A stretch of 64,000 bases of DNA from Dysgonomonas gadei ATCC BAA-286 (GTDB lineage: Bacteria > Bacteroidota > Bacteroidia > Bacteroidales > Dysgonomonadaceae), in NCBI RefSeq assembly GCF_000213555.1, contig NZ_GL891981.1:1-64000 (forward strand), given 5' to 3'. The notes beneath the pieces were generated by a model. It searched no databases. It was given only the letters and a program-made list of their open reading frames with translations, and was not told the DNA's origin. Shown in pieces: positions 27,032-36,100 of the stretch. A program made the translations under genes and the position numbers. Within the stretch, counting starts at the first letter, position 1, and each line of letters begins with the position of its first letter.

Positions 27032-27350
27032 GTAAAAAAGAATACTAACCCTTAAAAGTTTTAGAGAAAGGGTATAATTATGTTGGTCAAAAAATAGAAC
27101 ACAAAAGCACAGGAAACTAATTTGGGCTATCGGGATGATGACCCTTACAATATTTGAACAGATCTATCACAATCAACGGCTGCAAAGTTGATAGACATGG
27201 GTTAGTTTCACAATCACAATTTTAATTTTTTATTATCAATGCTGATTCATTGGCAGTTATAAATCTGTCCATGTGTCACTCAGGAATATGACCTGCCTCC
27301 GGCAAATATTGTTTGTCCGGTTCAGCGCGTATTCATATCATAAAACAATT
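27032..27350 (+). ncRNA. Long structured 5' leader of the RNA-repair operon
   Basis: Several mutually exclusive stems are visible. ACCCTT (27048-27053) pairs with AAGGGT (27068-27073). ACTAACCC (27044-27051) can instead pair with GGGTTAGT (27199-27206), which would close a domain of about 160 bases. GAAACTAA (27113-27120) can also pair with TTAGTTTC (27202-27209), competing for the same strand. ATCAAC (27172-27177) and GTTGAT (27187-27192) form a hairpin. A U-rich tract (27219-27233) follows. The competing pairings suggest a riboswitch- or attenuator-like element; it could also be a separate small RNA. No known class is recognised. Confidence 0.5.
27135..27191 (+). CDS. Possible 18-residue leader peptide in the RNA-repair operon leader
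   Basis: The frame starts ATGATG after a GGG-rich stretch, encodes MMTLTIFEQIYHNQRLQS and ends TGA followed directly by TAG. Its stop falls in the right arm of the ATCAAC/GTTGAT hairpin. Ribosome stalling or slow termination here could switch the leader fold, which would be logical for an operon encoding a release-factor homologue. This is inference; the ORF may be chance. Confidence 0.3.
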   Translation: MMTLTIFEQIYHNQRLQS

Positions 27351-28748
27351 ATGGGCATACAACCAAAAGAATTAAGTAAACTGGGATATACCAACAACAT
27401 AGCACGTAGCCTTGCCATAAATATAATAAACAAGCACTGTAAACACGATGGCAAAGAGCAGATCATAAGGGTGTTAAGTGATTTATTGGATAATCCCGAA
27501 AAATATAAAAGAGACGAGATATGGGGGAAATTGGCAGAACACTTTTCTCCAACTATTATCGACAAGCAATTTACAGTCTATAACCTGTTAGATACACCAT
27601 TACCATACAAAACTTACGGTGGTAAGTTTATTGAAAGCCTGGCGAAGCAGCAGATGGAACTCGCTATGCGCCTGCCCGTGACAGTTGCAGGAGCCCTGAT
27701 GCCGGATGCACATGCCGGATACGGATTGCCTATTGGCGGGGTGTTGGCAGTAGAAAATGCAGTGATACCTTATGCCGTGGGTGTGGATATAGGTTGTCGG
27801 ATGAGTCTGTCGGTATTCGATGTAAATGTGGATTATCTGAAACGTTATTCACATCAGATTAAGGAAGCATTGAAAGAATACACACATTTCGGTATAGATG
27901 GATGTTTAGGCTTTCCTCAGGAACATGATATACTTGACAGAAACGAATTTCAACTTACTCCATTACTAAAAATGCTGCATGGAAAAGTTGTCCGTCAACT
28001 AGGCTCATCGGGAGGAGGAAACCACTTCGTGGAATTCGGAGAAATAGAACTGATTAACGACAATGTATTGAATCTTCCGGCAGGAAATTATATGGCATTG
28101 CTTTCTCATTCAGGTTCGCGGGGTATGGGAGCTGCTATCGCGCGTCATTACAGCGATATCGCACGCGAAGTATGCAGGTTGCCAAGAGAATCACAGCATT
28201 TTGCGTGGTTGAATCTTAATACCGAAGCCGGACAGGAATATTGGATGAGTATGAATCTGGCGGGCGACTTTGCACAGGCCTGTCATGAACGAATACATAT
28301 CAATCTAAGTAAGGCTTTGGGTGTAAGAGTTATAGCCAATGTAAATAATCATCATAACTTCGCATGGCGTGAAGAAATAGCTCCTAACCGATATGCAATT
28401 GTACATCGTAAAGGTGCTACTCCTGCTGGTAAAGGTGCGGCAGGATTTATTCCGGGAAGTATGGCAACAACAGGTTATTTAGTCTGCGGAAGAGGAGAGA
28501 AAGAATCTCTTAATTCGGCCTCGCATGGAGCAGGCAGGGCGATGTCCCGCCAGAAAGCGAAGGAACAGTTCACACAATCGGCTTTGAAAAAATTACTATC
28601 GCAGAACGGAGTAACTCTTATTGGCGGCAGTGTGGAAGAAATGCCATTGGCTTATAAAGACATTGAGAGGGTAATGCCTGCACAGGAATCATTGGTAGAT
28701 ATTCATGGAAAATTTATGCCACGAATAGTGAGAATGAATAAAGATTAA
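27351..28748 (+). CDS. rtcB: RtcB-family RNA ligase
   Basis: The 465-residue enzyme joins RNA 2',3'-cyclic phosphate (or 3'-phosphate) ends to 5'-OH ends using GTP and manganese. Metal- and guanylate-binding features are all present: DIGCR (Asp146, Cys149), GGGNHFVEFG (His225), SHSGSRG (His253), NNHHNFAWRE (His334/335), HRKGATPAGKG, and SHGAGRAMSR with the guanylylated His392. A start at 27351 fits the family (MGIQPKELSKLGY); the frame is open upstream to 27273 without sense. The roughly 70-residue N-terminal extension before the core and the adjacent prfH gene mark it as the PrfH-associated (RtcB2-like) type, reported in other bacteria to repair ribosomal RNA cut in the decoding centre. Confidence 0.95.
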   Translation: MGIQPKELSKLGYTNNIARSLAINIINKHCKHDGKEQIIRVLSDLLDNPEKYKRDEIWGKLAEHFSPTIIDKQFTVYNLLDTPLPYKTYGGKFIESLAKQQMELAMRLPVTVAGALMPDAHAGYGLPIGGVLAVENAVIPYAVGVDIGCRMSLSVFDVNVDYLKRYSHQIKEALKEYTHFGIDGCLGFPQEHDILDRNEFQLTPLLKMLHGKVVRQLGSSGGGNHFVEFGEIELINDNVLNLPAGNYMALLSHSGSRGMGAAIARHYSDIAREVCRLPRESQHFAWLNLNTEAGQEYWMSMNLAGDFAQACHERIHINLSKALGVRVIANVNNHHNFAWREEIAPNRYAIVHRKGATPAGKGAAGFIPGSMATTGYLVCGRGEKESLNSASHGAGRAMSRQKAKEQFTQSALKKLLSQNGVTLIGGSVEEMPLAYKDIERVMPAQESLVDIHGKFMPRIVRMNKD

Positions 28749-28782
28749 GGGGTACAGGCCCTTTTATTAAACAAAACAGACG

Positions 28783-29406
28783 ATGAGAAATTGTAAAATA
28801 TACCTACAAATAACTTCAGGCCGTGGTCCTGCCGAATGTGGCCGTGTAGTGGCTTTAACAGTAGAAAAGATATTGACACAAGCTAAAAAGATAGGTCTTG
28901 ATGTAGAAGTTGTAGAAAGAGAACCTGGTGAGATAAACCGTACACTATTTTCAGCTGTGATCTCTATAGAAGGACTAAAAGCAGACGAGATAGTGAGAGA
29001 ATGGGAAGGCACAATTCAATGGATTGCTCAAAGTCCTTACCGCATTTACCATAAACGAAAGAATTGGTTTGTCGGCGTCAGATCTTTTACTATTCCCGAT
29101 AAGCATAATGTGGATGAACGAGAAATTTCATACCAAACATTACGTGCATCGGGGCCGGGAGGACAACATGTGAATAAGACCGAATCGGCAGTAAGGGCAA
29201 CGCATATATCTTCCGGCTTGAGCGTAACAGCTTCCGATCAACGTTCGCAATTACAAAACAAGAAATTAGCGGTCGAACGTCTTTTAATTAAGTTGGCTGC
29301 ATGGAATATGGAACAAAACATGCAGAAAGCTCAGGAGAATTGGAATAATCATAATACCCTTCAACGGGGAAATCCTGTGAAAGTAATACAGGAGCCGTTG
29401 ACTTAA
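28783..29406 (+). CDS. prfH: Peptide chain release factor homologue PrfH
   Basis: This 207-residue protein has the GGQ motif (GPGGQHVNKTESAVRATH, Gln128) of class I release factors, which triggers peptidyl-tRNA hydrolysis. It is much shorter than RF1/RF2 (about 360) and lacks their stop-codon recognition domain, as PrfH does. Published work on PrfH/RtcB pairs supports release of peptides from ribosomes whose 16S rRNA has been cut in the decoding centre, followed by RtcB repair. It begins 34 bases after rtcB and is 12 bases from the next gene, so it is cotranscribed. Confidence 0.95.
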   Translation: MRNCKIYLQITSGRGPAECGRVVALTVEKILTQAKKIGLDVEVVEREPGEINRTLFSAVISIEGLKADEIVREWEGTIQWIAQSPYRIYHKRKNWFVGVRSFTIPDKHNVDEREISYQTLRASGPGGQHVNKTESAVRATHISSGLSVTASDQRSQLQNKKLAVERLLIKLAAWNMEQNMQKAQENWNNHNTLQRGNPVKVIQEPLT

Positions 29407-29418
29407 AAAACGACAACT

Positions 29419-30012
29419 ATGTTTGCGAGACGGACAGCGACCAGAGTAAAACAAGGGAGTGTGCAGAAGAAAAACAGGCATGCAAAAACTCCCAATTATT
29501 GGAACACGCATCAGGATGATATTCAAATAGATATTGAAAATCCGGGCAAAGGCTATAAACATTTTCTAAAAAAGAGAGATATAAAACAGTTTTTAGAAAT
29601 ACTTCCAAACAGGGAAGAAATAGATGTTGAATTTAATGCAGTATTGCTGGCACATGGAAGCTATTATACAGATGGATGGTATAGGAATGGTGTGATAGCT
29701 ATCTGCGCCTGGAATAAAGATATGACGGTAGAATATGCCTTATGTCATTTCAATGCTCATAAAGAGATATTTGTAAAATTAGGTGTCGAATATAAAATAA
29801 AGAAAGATTATGTTATTTGCAATTTTACTGAAAATCAGATCAAAGCGTATTTACTTTTACACATATTCTTACACGAATTAGGTCATCACCATGACAGGAT
29901 AAATACTAAAAGACGAAAAGACTGCGACAGAGGTGAAAATTATGCTGAAAGCTATGCTTTCAAGTATGAAGAAATCATATGGAATAAGTATTTCGAATAT
30001 TTTCCATATTAA
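29419..30012 (+). CDS. Small HELGH metalloprotease-like protein
   Basis: The 197-residue product is basic at its N-terminus (FARRTATRVKQGS), has a central mixed region with an NAVLLAHGSYYTDGWY beta-hairpin-like pattern, and a C-terminal zincin motif HELGHHHD (152-159) preceded by a long hydrophobic helix. About 20 residues later ENYAESYAF (174-182) offers a Glu as third zinc ligand. There is no signal peptide, so it should be cytosolic. I recognise no named family. Its place between prfH and the AAA/M41 gene suggests it acts on a protein linked to damaged ribosomes or on a toxin; this is inference. Confidence 0.75.
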   Translation: MFARRTATRVKQGSVQKKNRHAKTPNYWNTHQDDIQIDIENPGKGYKHFLKKRDIKQFLEILPNREEIDVEFNAVLLAHGSYYTDGWYRNGVIAICAWNKDMTVEYALCHFNAHKEIFVKLGVEYKIKKDYVICNFTENQIKAYLLLHIFLHELGHHHDRINTKRRKDCDRGENYAESYAFKYEEIIWNKYFEYFPY

Positions 30013-30022
30013 TGAAAAGCAA

Positions 30023-32065
30023 ATGATGGAACAAATAAAAACAGAACAATATAAAAAACACTTGTTTGATAAAAAAGAAATATTAAACAATGCTATCATA
30101 CAACTGAAAAAGGAGTTTATTGGAATCGATCATGTTATCGATCAGATAGCCAATGCAATTACTTCATGGTTTTTCTTTCCCGAAATGCAAGACCGTCCGG
30201 TAATTATCAACCTGTGGGGATTGACAGGAATAGGAAAGACTTCTGTGATCAAACGGTTGACAGAATTACTCGGGTACACTGAACATTATTTTCGCTTCGA
30301 TCTGGGAGAGTGTACAAGCCGCTATTTCGATATACAGGATTCATTCAAAGATATTTATACCAATTGCGATGGAGCACCTTTTATTATCGGACTGGATGAG
30401 TTTCAGCTGGCAAGGACGATCAACGAAGAGCAGGAAGAAATAGACCGGGCTTCAATCCGTGCCGTATGGGATCTGCTGGATAGTGGGAAATTCGACATTG
30501 TCAACTTCGATTACAATATGAGCTGGTTCAACAAACTGATAAAGAAGCTCGATCTGGCTTTGTATAAAGGGGTGGAAGTTGAAAAAGGTATCGTAACTGC
30601 AAATATTGAGATATATAAAGAAACGCTTAGTCTGCACAACAAACAAGAAGAGAAGAGAGGTAAAAAGGAAAAAACGTTCTTTATATCTGATGGTGATCTG
30701 GATACAATCTTCGATATGGTAGATCATTTGTTTATAGCAAAAAGCGATCTTCGGGATAAATTGAATGGAATGGATGGAGATCAGACAGTCGATTACCTGA
30801 TCTGTTTGTATAAAGCATCGTTGAAACCGAAGACTGTGGATTGTACCAAATCATTGATATTTGTTATGGGGAATCTGGATGAGGTATATACGATGAGCCA
30901 CAACCTTAATCCCGATATGAGTGCAAATGAATTTCATCGCCAGTCCACTGAAATTACCGTTACAGAAGTAAAGCAAGCCTTACTAAGTCGTTTTCGCAGT
31001 GAACAGATTGCGCGTTTGGGAAACAATCATATCATATATCCGGCTTTCGATGAACAATCATTTTATGGAATTATCCGTCTCGAACTGGATAAGGTGAAAA
31101 GAAAAGTGGCCGATACATATAACATAGAAATGCTGTTTGATACTAAAGTAGAGCAGTTGATATACGAAGAGGGAGTTTACCCCACACAAGGGACACGTCC
31201 ATTGTTTACTACTGTTCATCAGATCGTGAATACGCGTTTAGGAAAAATACTGAACGAAATCTATCTGAATGGATATGAAGCAGATTCATTTCGGTTTACT
31301 ATAAATGACGAGGCCTCGTTGAAAGATAATACAGCATTACAGATTGATTTTCTGAAAGATAATAAGGTAATTCATCACATAATAGATCAGCAGCCACTCG
31401 TACTAGGCAAACTACGCCGGGAGAAACAAAATGACGAACAGGCTATTGTTGCCGTTCACGAAAGCGGACATGCGATTCTTTCATCTGTATTAATGAAGAC
31501 AATACCCGAAGTGATATTTTCGGTAACGGCCGATAGTAATAGCGATGGATTTGTCCTGTCTCGTCCCGAATGGAATTATATATCCAAGAAGGAGATTATA
31601 AACCGTCTGGCTGTATTATTGGGAGGCTTTGTTGCAGAACGTATTATCTTTGGAGAAGAGAATGTTACCATCGGTTCAAGTTCCGATCTGGGGAAAGCTA
31701 CCCGATTGGCAACCTATGCTATTTATATTTGCGGGATGGGTAATACAAGAGCTTTTTTTGGTAATGAGAATATGAATAATACACCTTCTGTGATATTCGA
31801 CAATAGCAGTGAAACTGTCAATGTAGAAGCAAAAGAACTGCTGCTAAAAGCCGAAGAACTAGCAGAAAAAACATTAAAAAAACAGGAAAAACTATTAATA
31901 AAAATGGCCGACTACCTGAGCGATAAGCGAACGTTAAACAAAGAACAAGTCAAAGACTTTATCAGGCAATATGCTATAGACTTCAATCTGAGTGAGGTCA
32001 TAGAAGATGCCGAATGCCTGTTCTATCGCAAGCACTTAAAGGAGTTGGCAGAAAAATATAATTGA
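30023..32065 (+). CDS. Soluble AAA+ ATPase fused to an FtsH-like M41 metalloprotease domain
   Basis: From ATG 30023 the protein has 680 residues. Residues 30-410 form an AAA+ module of ClpA/B-like type: GIDHVIDQIANAI (34-46), Walker A GLTGIGKT (66-73), Walker B IIGLDE (121-126), a sensor-type VMGNLDE and a YPTQGTRPL segment (386-394) like ClpB sensor 2. Residues 465-680 resemble the M41 peptidase of FtsH: HESGH (479-483) and GSSSDLGKAT with Asp555 as third zinc ligand. Unlike FtsH it has no membrane helices and its ATPase is of another subtype, so it is an unusual cytosolic ATP-dependent protease. Upstream in-frame ATGs overlap the previous gene. It lies 10 bases after that gene and 1 base before kptA. 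Confidence 0.85.
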   Translation: MMEQIKTEQYKKHLFDKKEILNNAIIQLKKEFIGIDHVIDQIANAITSWFFFPEMQDRPVIINLWGLTGIGKTSVIKRLTELLGYTEHYFRFDLGECTSRYFDIQDSFKDIYTNCDGAPFIIGLDEFQLARTINEEQEEIDRASIRAVWDLLDSGKFDIVNFDYNMSWFNKLIKKLDLALYKGVEVEKGIVTANIEIYKETLSLHNKQEEKRGKKEKTFFISDGDLDTIFDMVDHLFIAKSDLRDKLNGMDGDQTVDYLICLYKASLKPKTVDCTKSLIFVMGNLDEVYTMSHNLNPDMSANEFHRQSTEITVTEVKQALLSRFRSEQIARLGNNHIIYPAFDEQSFYGIIRLELDKVKRKVADTYNIEMLFDTKVEQLIYEEGVYPTQGTRPLFTTVHQIVNTRLGKILNEIYLNGYEADSFRFTINDEASLKDNTALQIDFLKDNKVIHHIIDQQPLVLGKLRREKQNDEQAIVAVHESGHAILSSVLMKTIPEVIFSVTADSNSDGFVLSRPEWNYISKKEIINRLAVLLGGFVAERIIFGEENVTIGSSSDLGKATRLATYAIYICGMGNTRAFFGNENMNNTPSVIFDNSSETVNVEAKELLLKAEELAEKTLKKQEKLLIKMADYLSDKRTLNKEQVKDFIRQYAIDFNLSEVIEDAECLFYRKHLKELAEKYN

Positions 32066-32066
32066 G

Positions 32067-32615
32067 ATGACAGAACAAGATAAAAAGCGGATTGGTAAAT
32101 TTCTTAGCCTGGTACTCAGGCATGATCCTGCAAAAATAGAATTAGAGCTTGACGAAAATGGATGGGCCAATGTAAAAGAGCTTATAGAAAAATGCAGAAA
32201 GCACCGTTATCATTTTTCGATGGAAGACCTTATAGAGATTGTTGAGACCAACGATAAACAACGTTATTCATTTAATGAAAAGCGGAATAAAATCAGGGCA
32301 AATCAGGGGCATTCCATTGATATAGATTTAGGCTTATCTGCTGTTGAACCGCCCGAATACCTGTATCATGGGACAGCTACACGCTTCCTGTCTTCCATTA
32401 TGGAGCAAGGTATTGTGAAAGGTAGCCGCCGGCATGTCCATTTGAGTAAGGATAAAGAAACTGCAATAAAGGTCGGGGCTAGGCATGGTAAGCCTGTGAT
32501 CCTTACTATTATGTCAGGAAAGATGTATCAGGATGGTATCCTGTTTTATCAATCGGATAATGGGGTATGGCTGACCAACTATGTAGATGTAAAATACATC
32601 TTGAAACAAATTTAG
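32067..32615 (+). CDS. kptA: RNA 2'-phosphotransferase KptA/Tpt1
   Basis: The 182-residue enzyme removes a 2'-phosphate at an RNA splice junction, passing it to NAD+. The family's Arg-His-Arg-Arg-type residues are visible: LSLVLRHDP (Arg18, His19), IRANQGHS (Arg77, His82), LYHGTA (His101) and RRHVHLS (122-127). Length and full motif set indicate an intact enzyme. RtcB ligation leaves no 2'-phosphate, so its presence in an rtcB operon suggests handling of ends produced by other ligases, ADP-ribosyl or 2'-phosphate marks, or a second branch of repair. It begins 1 base after the protease gene. Confidence 0.93.
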   Translation: MTEQDKKRIGKFLSLVLRHDPAKIELELDENGWANVKELIEKCRKHRYHFSMEDLIEIVETNDKQRYSFNEKRNKIRANQGHSIDIDLGLSAVEPPEYLYHGTATRFLSSIMEQGIVKGSRRHVHLSKDKETAIKVGARHGKPVILTIMSGKMYQDGILFYQSDNGVWLTNYVDVKYILKQI

Positions 32616-32707
32616 GGTAAACGCAGGAAATTTTATAATTAAAAAGGTAACAAAGGTAACACATATTTCAGCTATTAGCCGTTCTCTTTTAGAGAACCGT
32701 CATACCC

Positions 32708-32735
32708 TGTCATGCTGAGCCGAGCGAAGCATCTC
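32708..32735. repeat. REP-like short dispersed sequence
   Basis: The segment contains TCATGCTGAGCCGAGCGAAG, a form of a short sequence found scattered in many bacterial genomes. Its role is unknown. Confidence 0.4.
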
Positions 32736-32850
32736 CTTTATAAAAACTCCGTACTACTCCTTTTGGGCTCCGCTGGCCATTGGTTTTCCGTGTTTAAAAA
32801 TCTGTTGCAAGGACGAAAAAAGGTAACAAAGGTAACAGGTTTTGCATTTT

Positions 32851-32917
32851 TGTAGGGGCAGGTCTTGTGCCTGCCCGTTATCCGAGAAATGGGCAACCAC
32901 GAGGGATTACCCCTACA
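32851..32917. repeat. REP/MITE-like palindromic element
   Basis: TGTAGGGG (32851-32858) and CCCCTACA (32910-32917) form terminal inverted repeats, with an inner GGGCAGG/CCTGCCC hairpin (32856-32862 with 32870-32876). The 67-bp length and symmetry fit a small non-coding repeat mobilised or copied in trans. Confidence 0.5.
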
Positions 32918-33005
32918 TGAATTCCTAAAAGGTAACAAAAGTAACACCTTTCCCAGCTTTTTATTTTCCACTTTTCACTCTTTCTTTCCTCCCTCGGGAG
33001 CAGGG

Positions 33006-33090
33006 ATCTGTTCAATATGTCAAAGAACTGTTAGCCAACAGTGAGAGACTATCAGCTATAATTCTATAGATAAACTTTTTCAGAAAAATA
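33006..33090. repeat. Dispersed repeat block, copy 1
   Basis: This block (TCAATATGTCAAAGAACT, then an ATAGATAAACTTTTTCAGAA tail) resembles 62947-63012, and in both places a GTAAC-repeat cluster lies a short distance before it. Both copies lie after gene ends, next to HTCS genes or their flanks. Confidence 0.55.
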
Positions 33091-33105
33091 AGTGCCGGGC
33101 TCGTC

Positions 33106-36100
33106 CTATATGTCTTTAGATTTTTCTGCGTTCTTACGAACCTCTTCCCTGTATTTTTTAGGAGTTGTTTCAAACTTCTGGAAAAATATCTTGAAGAAGT
33201 TTCCTCTGTTAGCAAAGCCTGTTCTATCCATAATTTCATCTACAGATAAATTCGTACTGATCAACAACCTTTTTACCACATCCAGTTTATATTCCTTAAT
33301 TATATCAACTGTTTTTTTGGGAGTAATATCTTTTAGTCTTCGATAAAACTGACGGGTGCTATACCCCAACGAAGAACTGATAGTCTCTACAGAAAGATCA
33401 GGATTTGCTATATTTGTTTCTATTATTTCATAGACTTTTTCCATGAATCTCCGGTCTTCCTCATGCGTAAGTTTCCCTTCACTTACTTCAAAAGAGCTTA
33501 AAGCCGAAGAGAAATACTGTTGCAAATCTTCTTTTCTTTTAATTAACCGCTCAACTACTTTTTCCAAATACTTCACATTGAAAGGCTTGGTGATATATAC
33601 TTCAGCACCCGAATCAATACCTCTGATCTGGTCTTCCTCGGTATTTTTAGCCGACAAAAGAATTAAAGGTATATGGTTTTGGAGTTTATCTGCCTTTATG
33701 GAGGCTGTTAGTGACAATCCGTCGATATCAGGCATCATTATATCCGAAATTATAAGATCGGGAAGGTTCTTTTTCAGGCAAGGTATTACTTCCTTCGGAT
33801 CATTTATGGGTATTACATTATACTGTTCTATAAAAATCTCCGTTACAAACCACAACATAGACGGATCATCGTCTACAATCATTATTGTTCTCTTTTCTTT
33901 ATCATATCCGGGCAGTATATAATCATCTGGTACGGGTGAATTTTCCAGATTAACAGGCAGAGTTTCTTCTATGAGGCTTAGTTCTGTACTATCGTAAGCC
34001 GATGAATCGTCGGTAGCTTCCAAAGCAGGAAGAATTACCGTAAATACGGTCACTTCATTAGGAGTGCTGGATACATTTATCTCACCTTCAAGTAATTTCA
34101 CCATATTATGGCAAATCGCCAGTCCCAAACCATTTCTTGGAGACACTTTATTCTTATTCAGTCCTTCAAAATTGTCAAGAATCGTATAGCGGTCGAAAAT
34201 CTTGGCTATATCTTCTTTCTTAATGCCTTTTCCCGTATTTGAGACTGCAATATGAAGTTTTCTCCCTTTGACAAATAGCTCAAAACCTATTTTCCCATTG
34301 TCAGATGTATATTTAAATGCATTTGAAATAAGGTTGGTTACAACCTTGGATAAGCATCCCGAATCGGTGTTCCACAAAACATTTTCTTCAATGCTGACTT
34401 CATATTCGAAGCCTTTAGCTTCAGCTAGTTCTGTAAACGAATCTGTTATATTACGGGTTAACTCCGATACAGAAAGATTCCTTATCTCAAGGGTCTTATT
34501 ACCTGTTTCCAATCGCCTGAATTCGATGAGCTCGGAAATCAGCCCATTTAGCTTTTCAGCATTGTGCTGAATGAGGGTTGCATATTTGTTTATATAATTA
34601 TCTGTGTTTTTATAGGAAAGTATCTTTTCGCATGGGCCATATATCAGAGTCAAAGGAGTACATAGTTCGTGCGTAATATTAGTAAAGAAGCGAAGTTTAG
34701 ACTCATAGATTTCCTCACGTTGCTGACGGTTCAGCCTTTCTATAATATTATCCTTTTTCATCTTATACCATTTGATAGAAAACCGTATAATAATGAACAG
34801 AATGCAAAGGGAAAGTATGGCATATACCAGATAGGCCATATTAGTAAGATACCAGGGAGGGACTATATCAATAAATAAAAATTGCACAGGGCTTTCCTTC
34901 CCGGTTATATTATTTCTGTACTTCACCAACAAAGTATATTTACCCGGAGAAATATTCGTAAATGCTGCTGTATTGGAAGTGCCGTTATCAATCCAGTTAG
35001 TACTCAGCTCATCCAATTTATAGAAGTAGGTGTAATCGTTGCCATGTATATAGTCCACGGCAGTAAAAGATATAGAGAAGAAATTTTGTTTGTAATTGAG
35101 TTTTAGTGTCTTATCTCCGTTTTTAGTTTCTAAAAAATCGAATATATTATTCTCTTTACCGAATATGGATAAGCCATTGAACTGTATAGACGGACTATAA
35201 TCCTCTTTTGCCGGTTCATTGGCAATAATCGTTACAAATCCGTTAATACCGCCAAAGAATAAGACACCGGTGTTTTCGTGTTTAAAGTAAGCACCGTCAC
35301 TAAATTCTGTCACTTCCAACTCGTTGTGTTGGCGGTATGTCTGAAATGTGTTTTGTGCTATATTAAATTTGATAAGCCCCTGATTTGTACTTAGCCACAG
35401 GTTGTTATAATAGTCCTGCAGGATACCGTGAATAGCATTATTCGGAAATCCGTTCTCTTTATCAAAAGTCTGCTTCTTTCCATCATCATACATCCGTGCC
35501 AGTCCATAGCTTGTTCCAAACCAATAGCCGTCTTTGTTTTTCAGAATTGAAAAAATATCATTCAATGTCTGGTTCTTATCGTTTTGGTCGAAGGTGAAAG
35601 TTTCAACATCTTCAGTATGGTTATTAATCCTGTAAGCGCCGTATCCTCTGTTTCCAAACCAGATGATAGAATCGTTTTCTTTATATGTGGTAAAAAAATA
35701 GTTTGAAGAAAATTTACCTTCATCAAACAAAAACAATTTTTCGCTGCTTATTACCGGATTATCGTTGTCTCCGCCCAGACGGGCTTTCACAATACCTTCA
35801 CCTACAGTTGCTATCCAGAGCGTGGAGTCGTTAAATTCGCATATCGAATGAACATATTGTACCGGTTTCCCGTCTATGGATACATCTATATTCTTAATTT
35901 TCTTGTCTTTATATGAATAATAATTTATTCCTTTTTCGCTTCCTATCCACAAGATATTTTTTTTGCTGGGCACTATCGTATACACTGAGTTATCTTTCAA
36001 CAGGCTATTCATTGTCTGAAAATGAGTCGATGTAGTCTGGCTGCCTGTTGCAATATCATAGCCCCCAAGAGAAACGATCCCGTCCCCCTTTGTCCCTATC

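Larger units (their letters stand above)
32646..32947. repeat. Cluster of three GGTAACAAAGGTAACA repeats
   Basis: Copies occur at 32646-32662, 32822-32837 and 32931-32947 (one variant). Similar copies are at 62794-62808 and 62889-62904. Each is itself two GGTAACA half-units about 9 bases apart. Short pseudo-repeats (GCTATTAGCC and a GTTCTC/GAGAAC hairpin, 32681-32697) lie between them. No gene is visible in 32616-33105, so this is a repeat-rich intergenic island. Confidence 0.7.

Noticed and set aside
29933..30022. N-terminal extension of the AAA/M41 protein starting at 29933
   Set aside because: It lies inside the end of the preceding gene in another frame and encodes a sequence unlike a folded N-terminus; ATG 30023 gives tight operon spacing.
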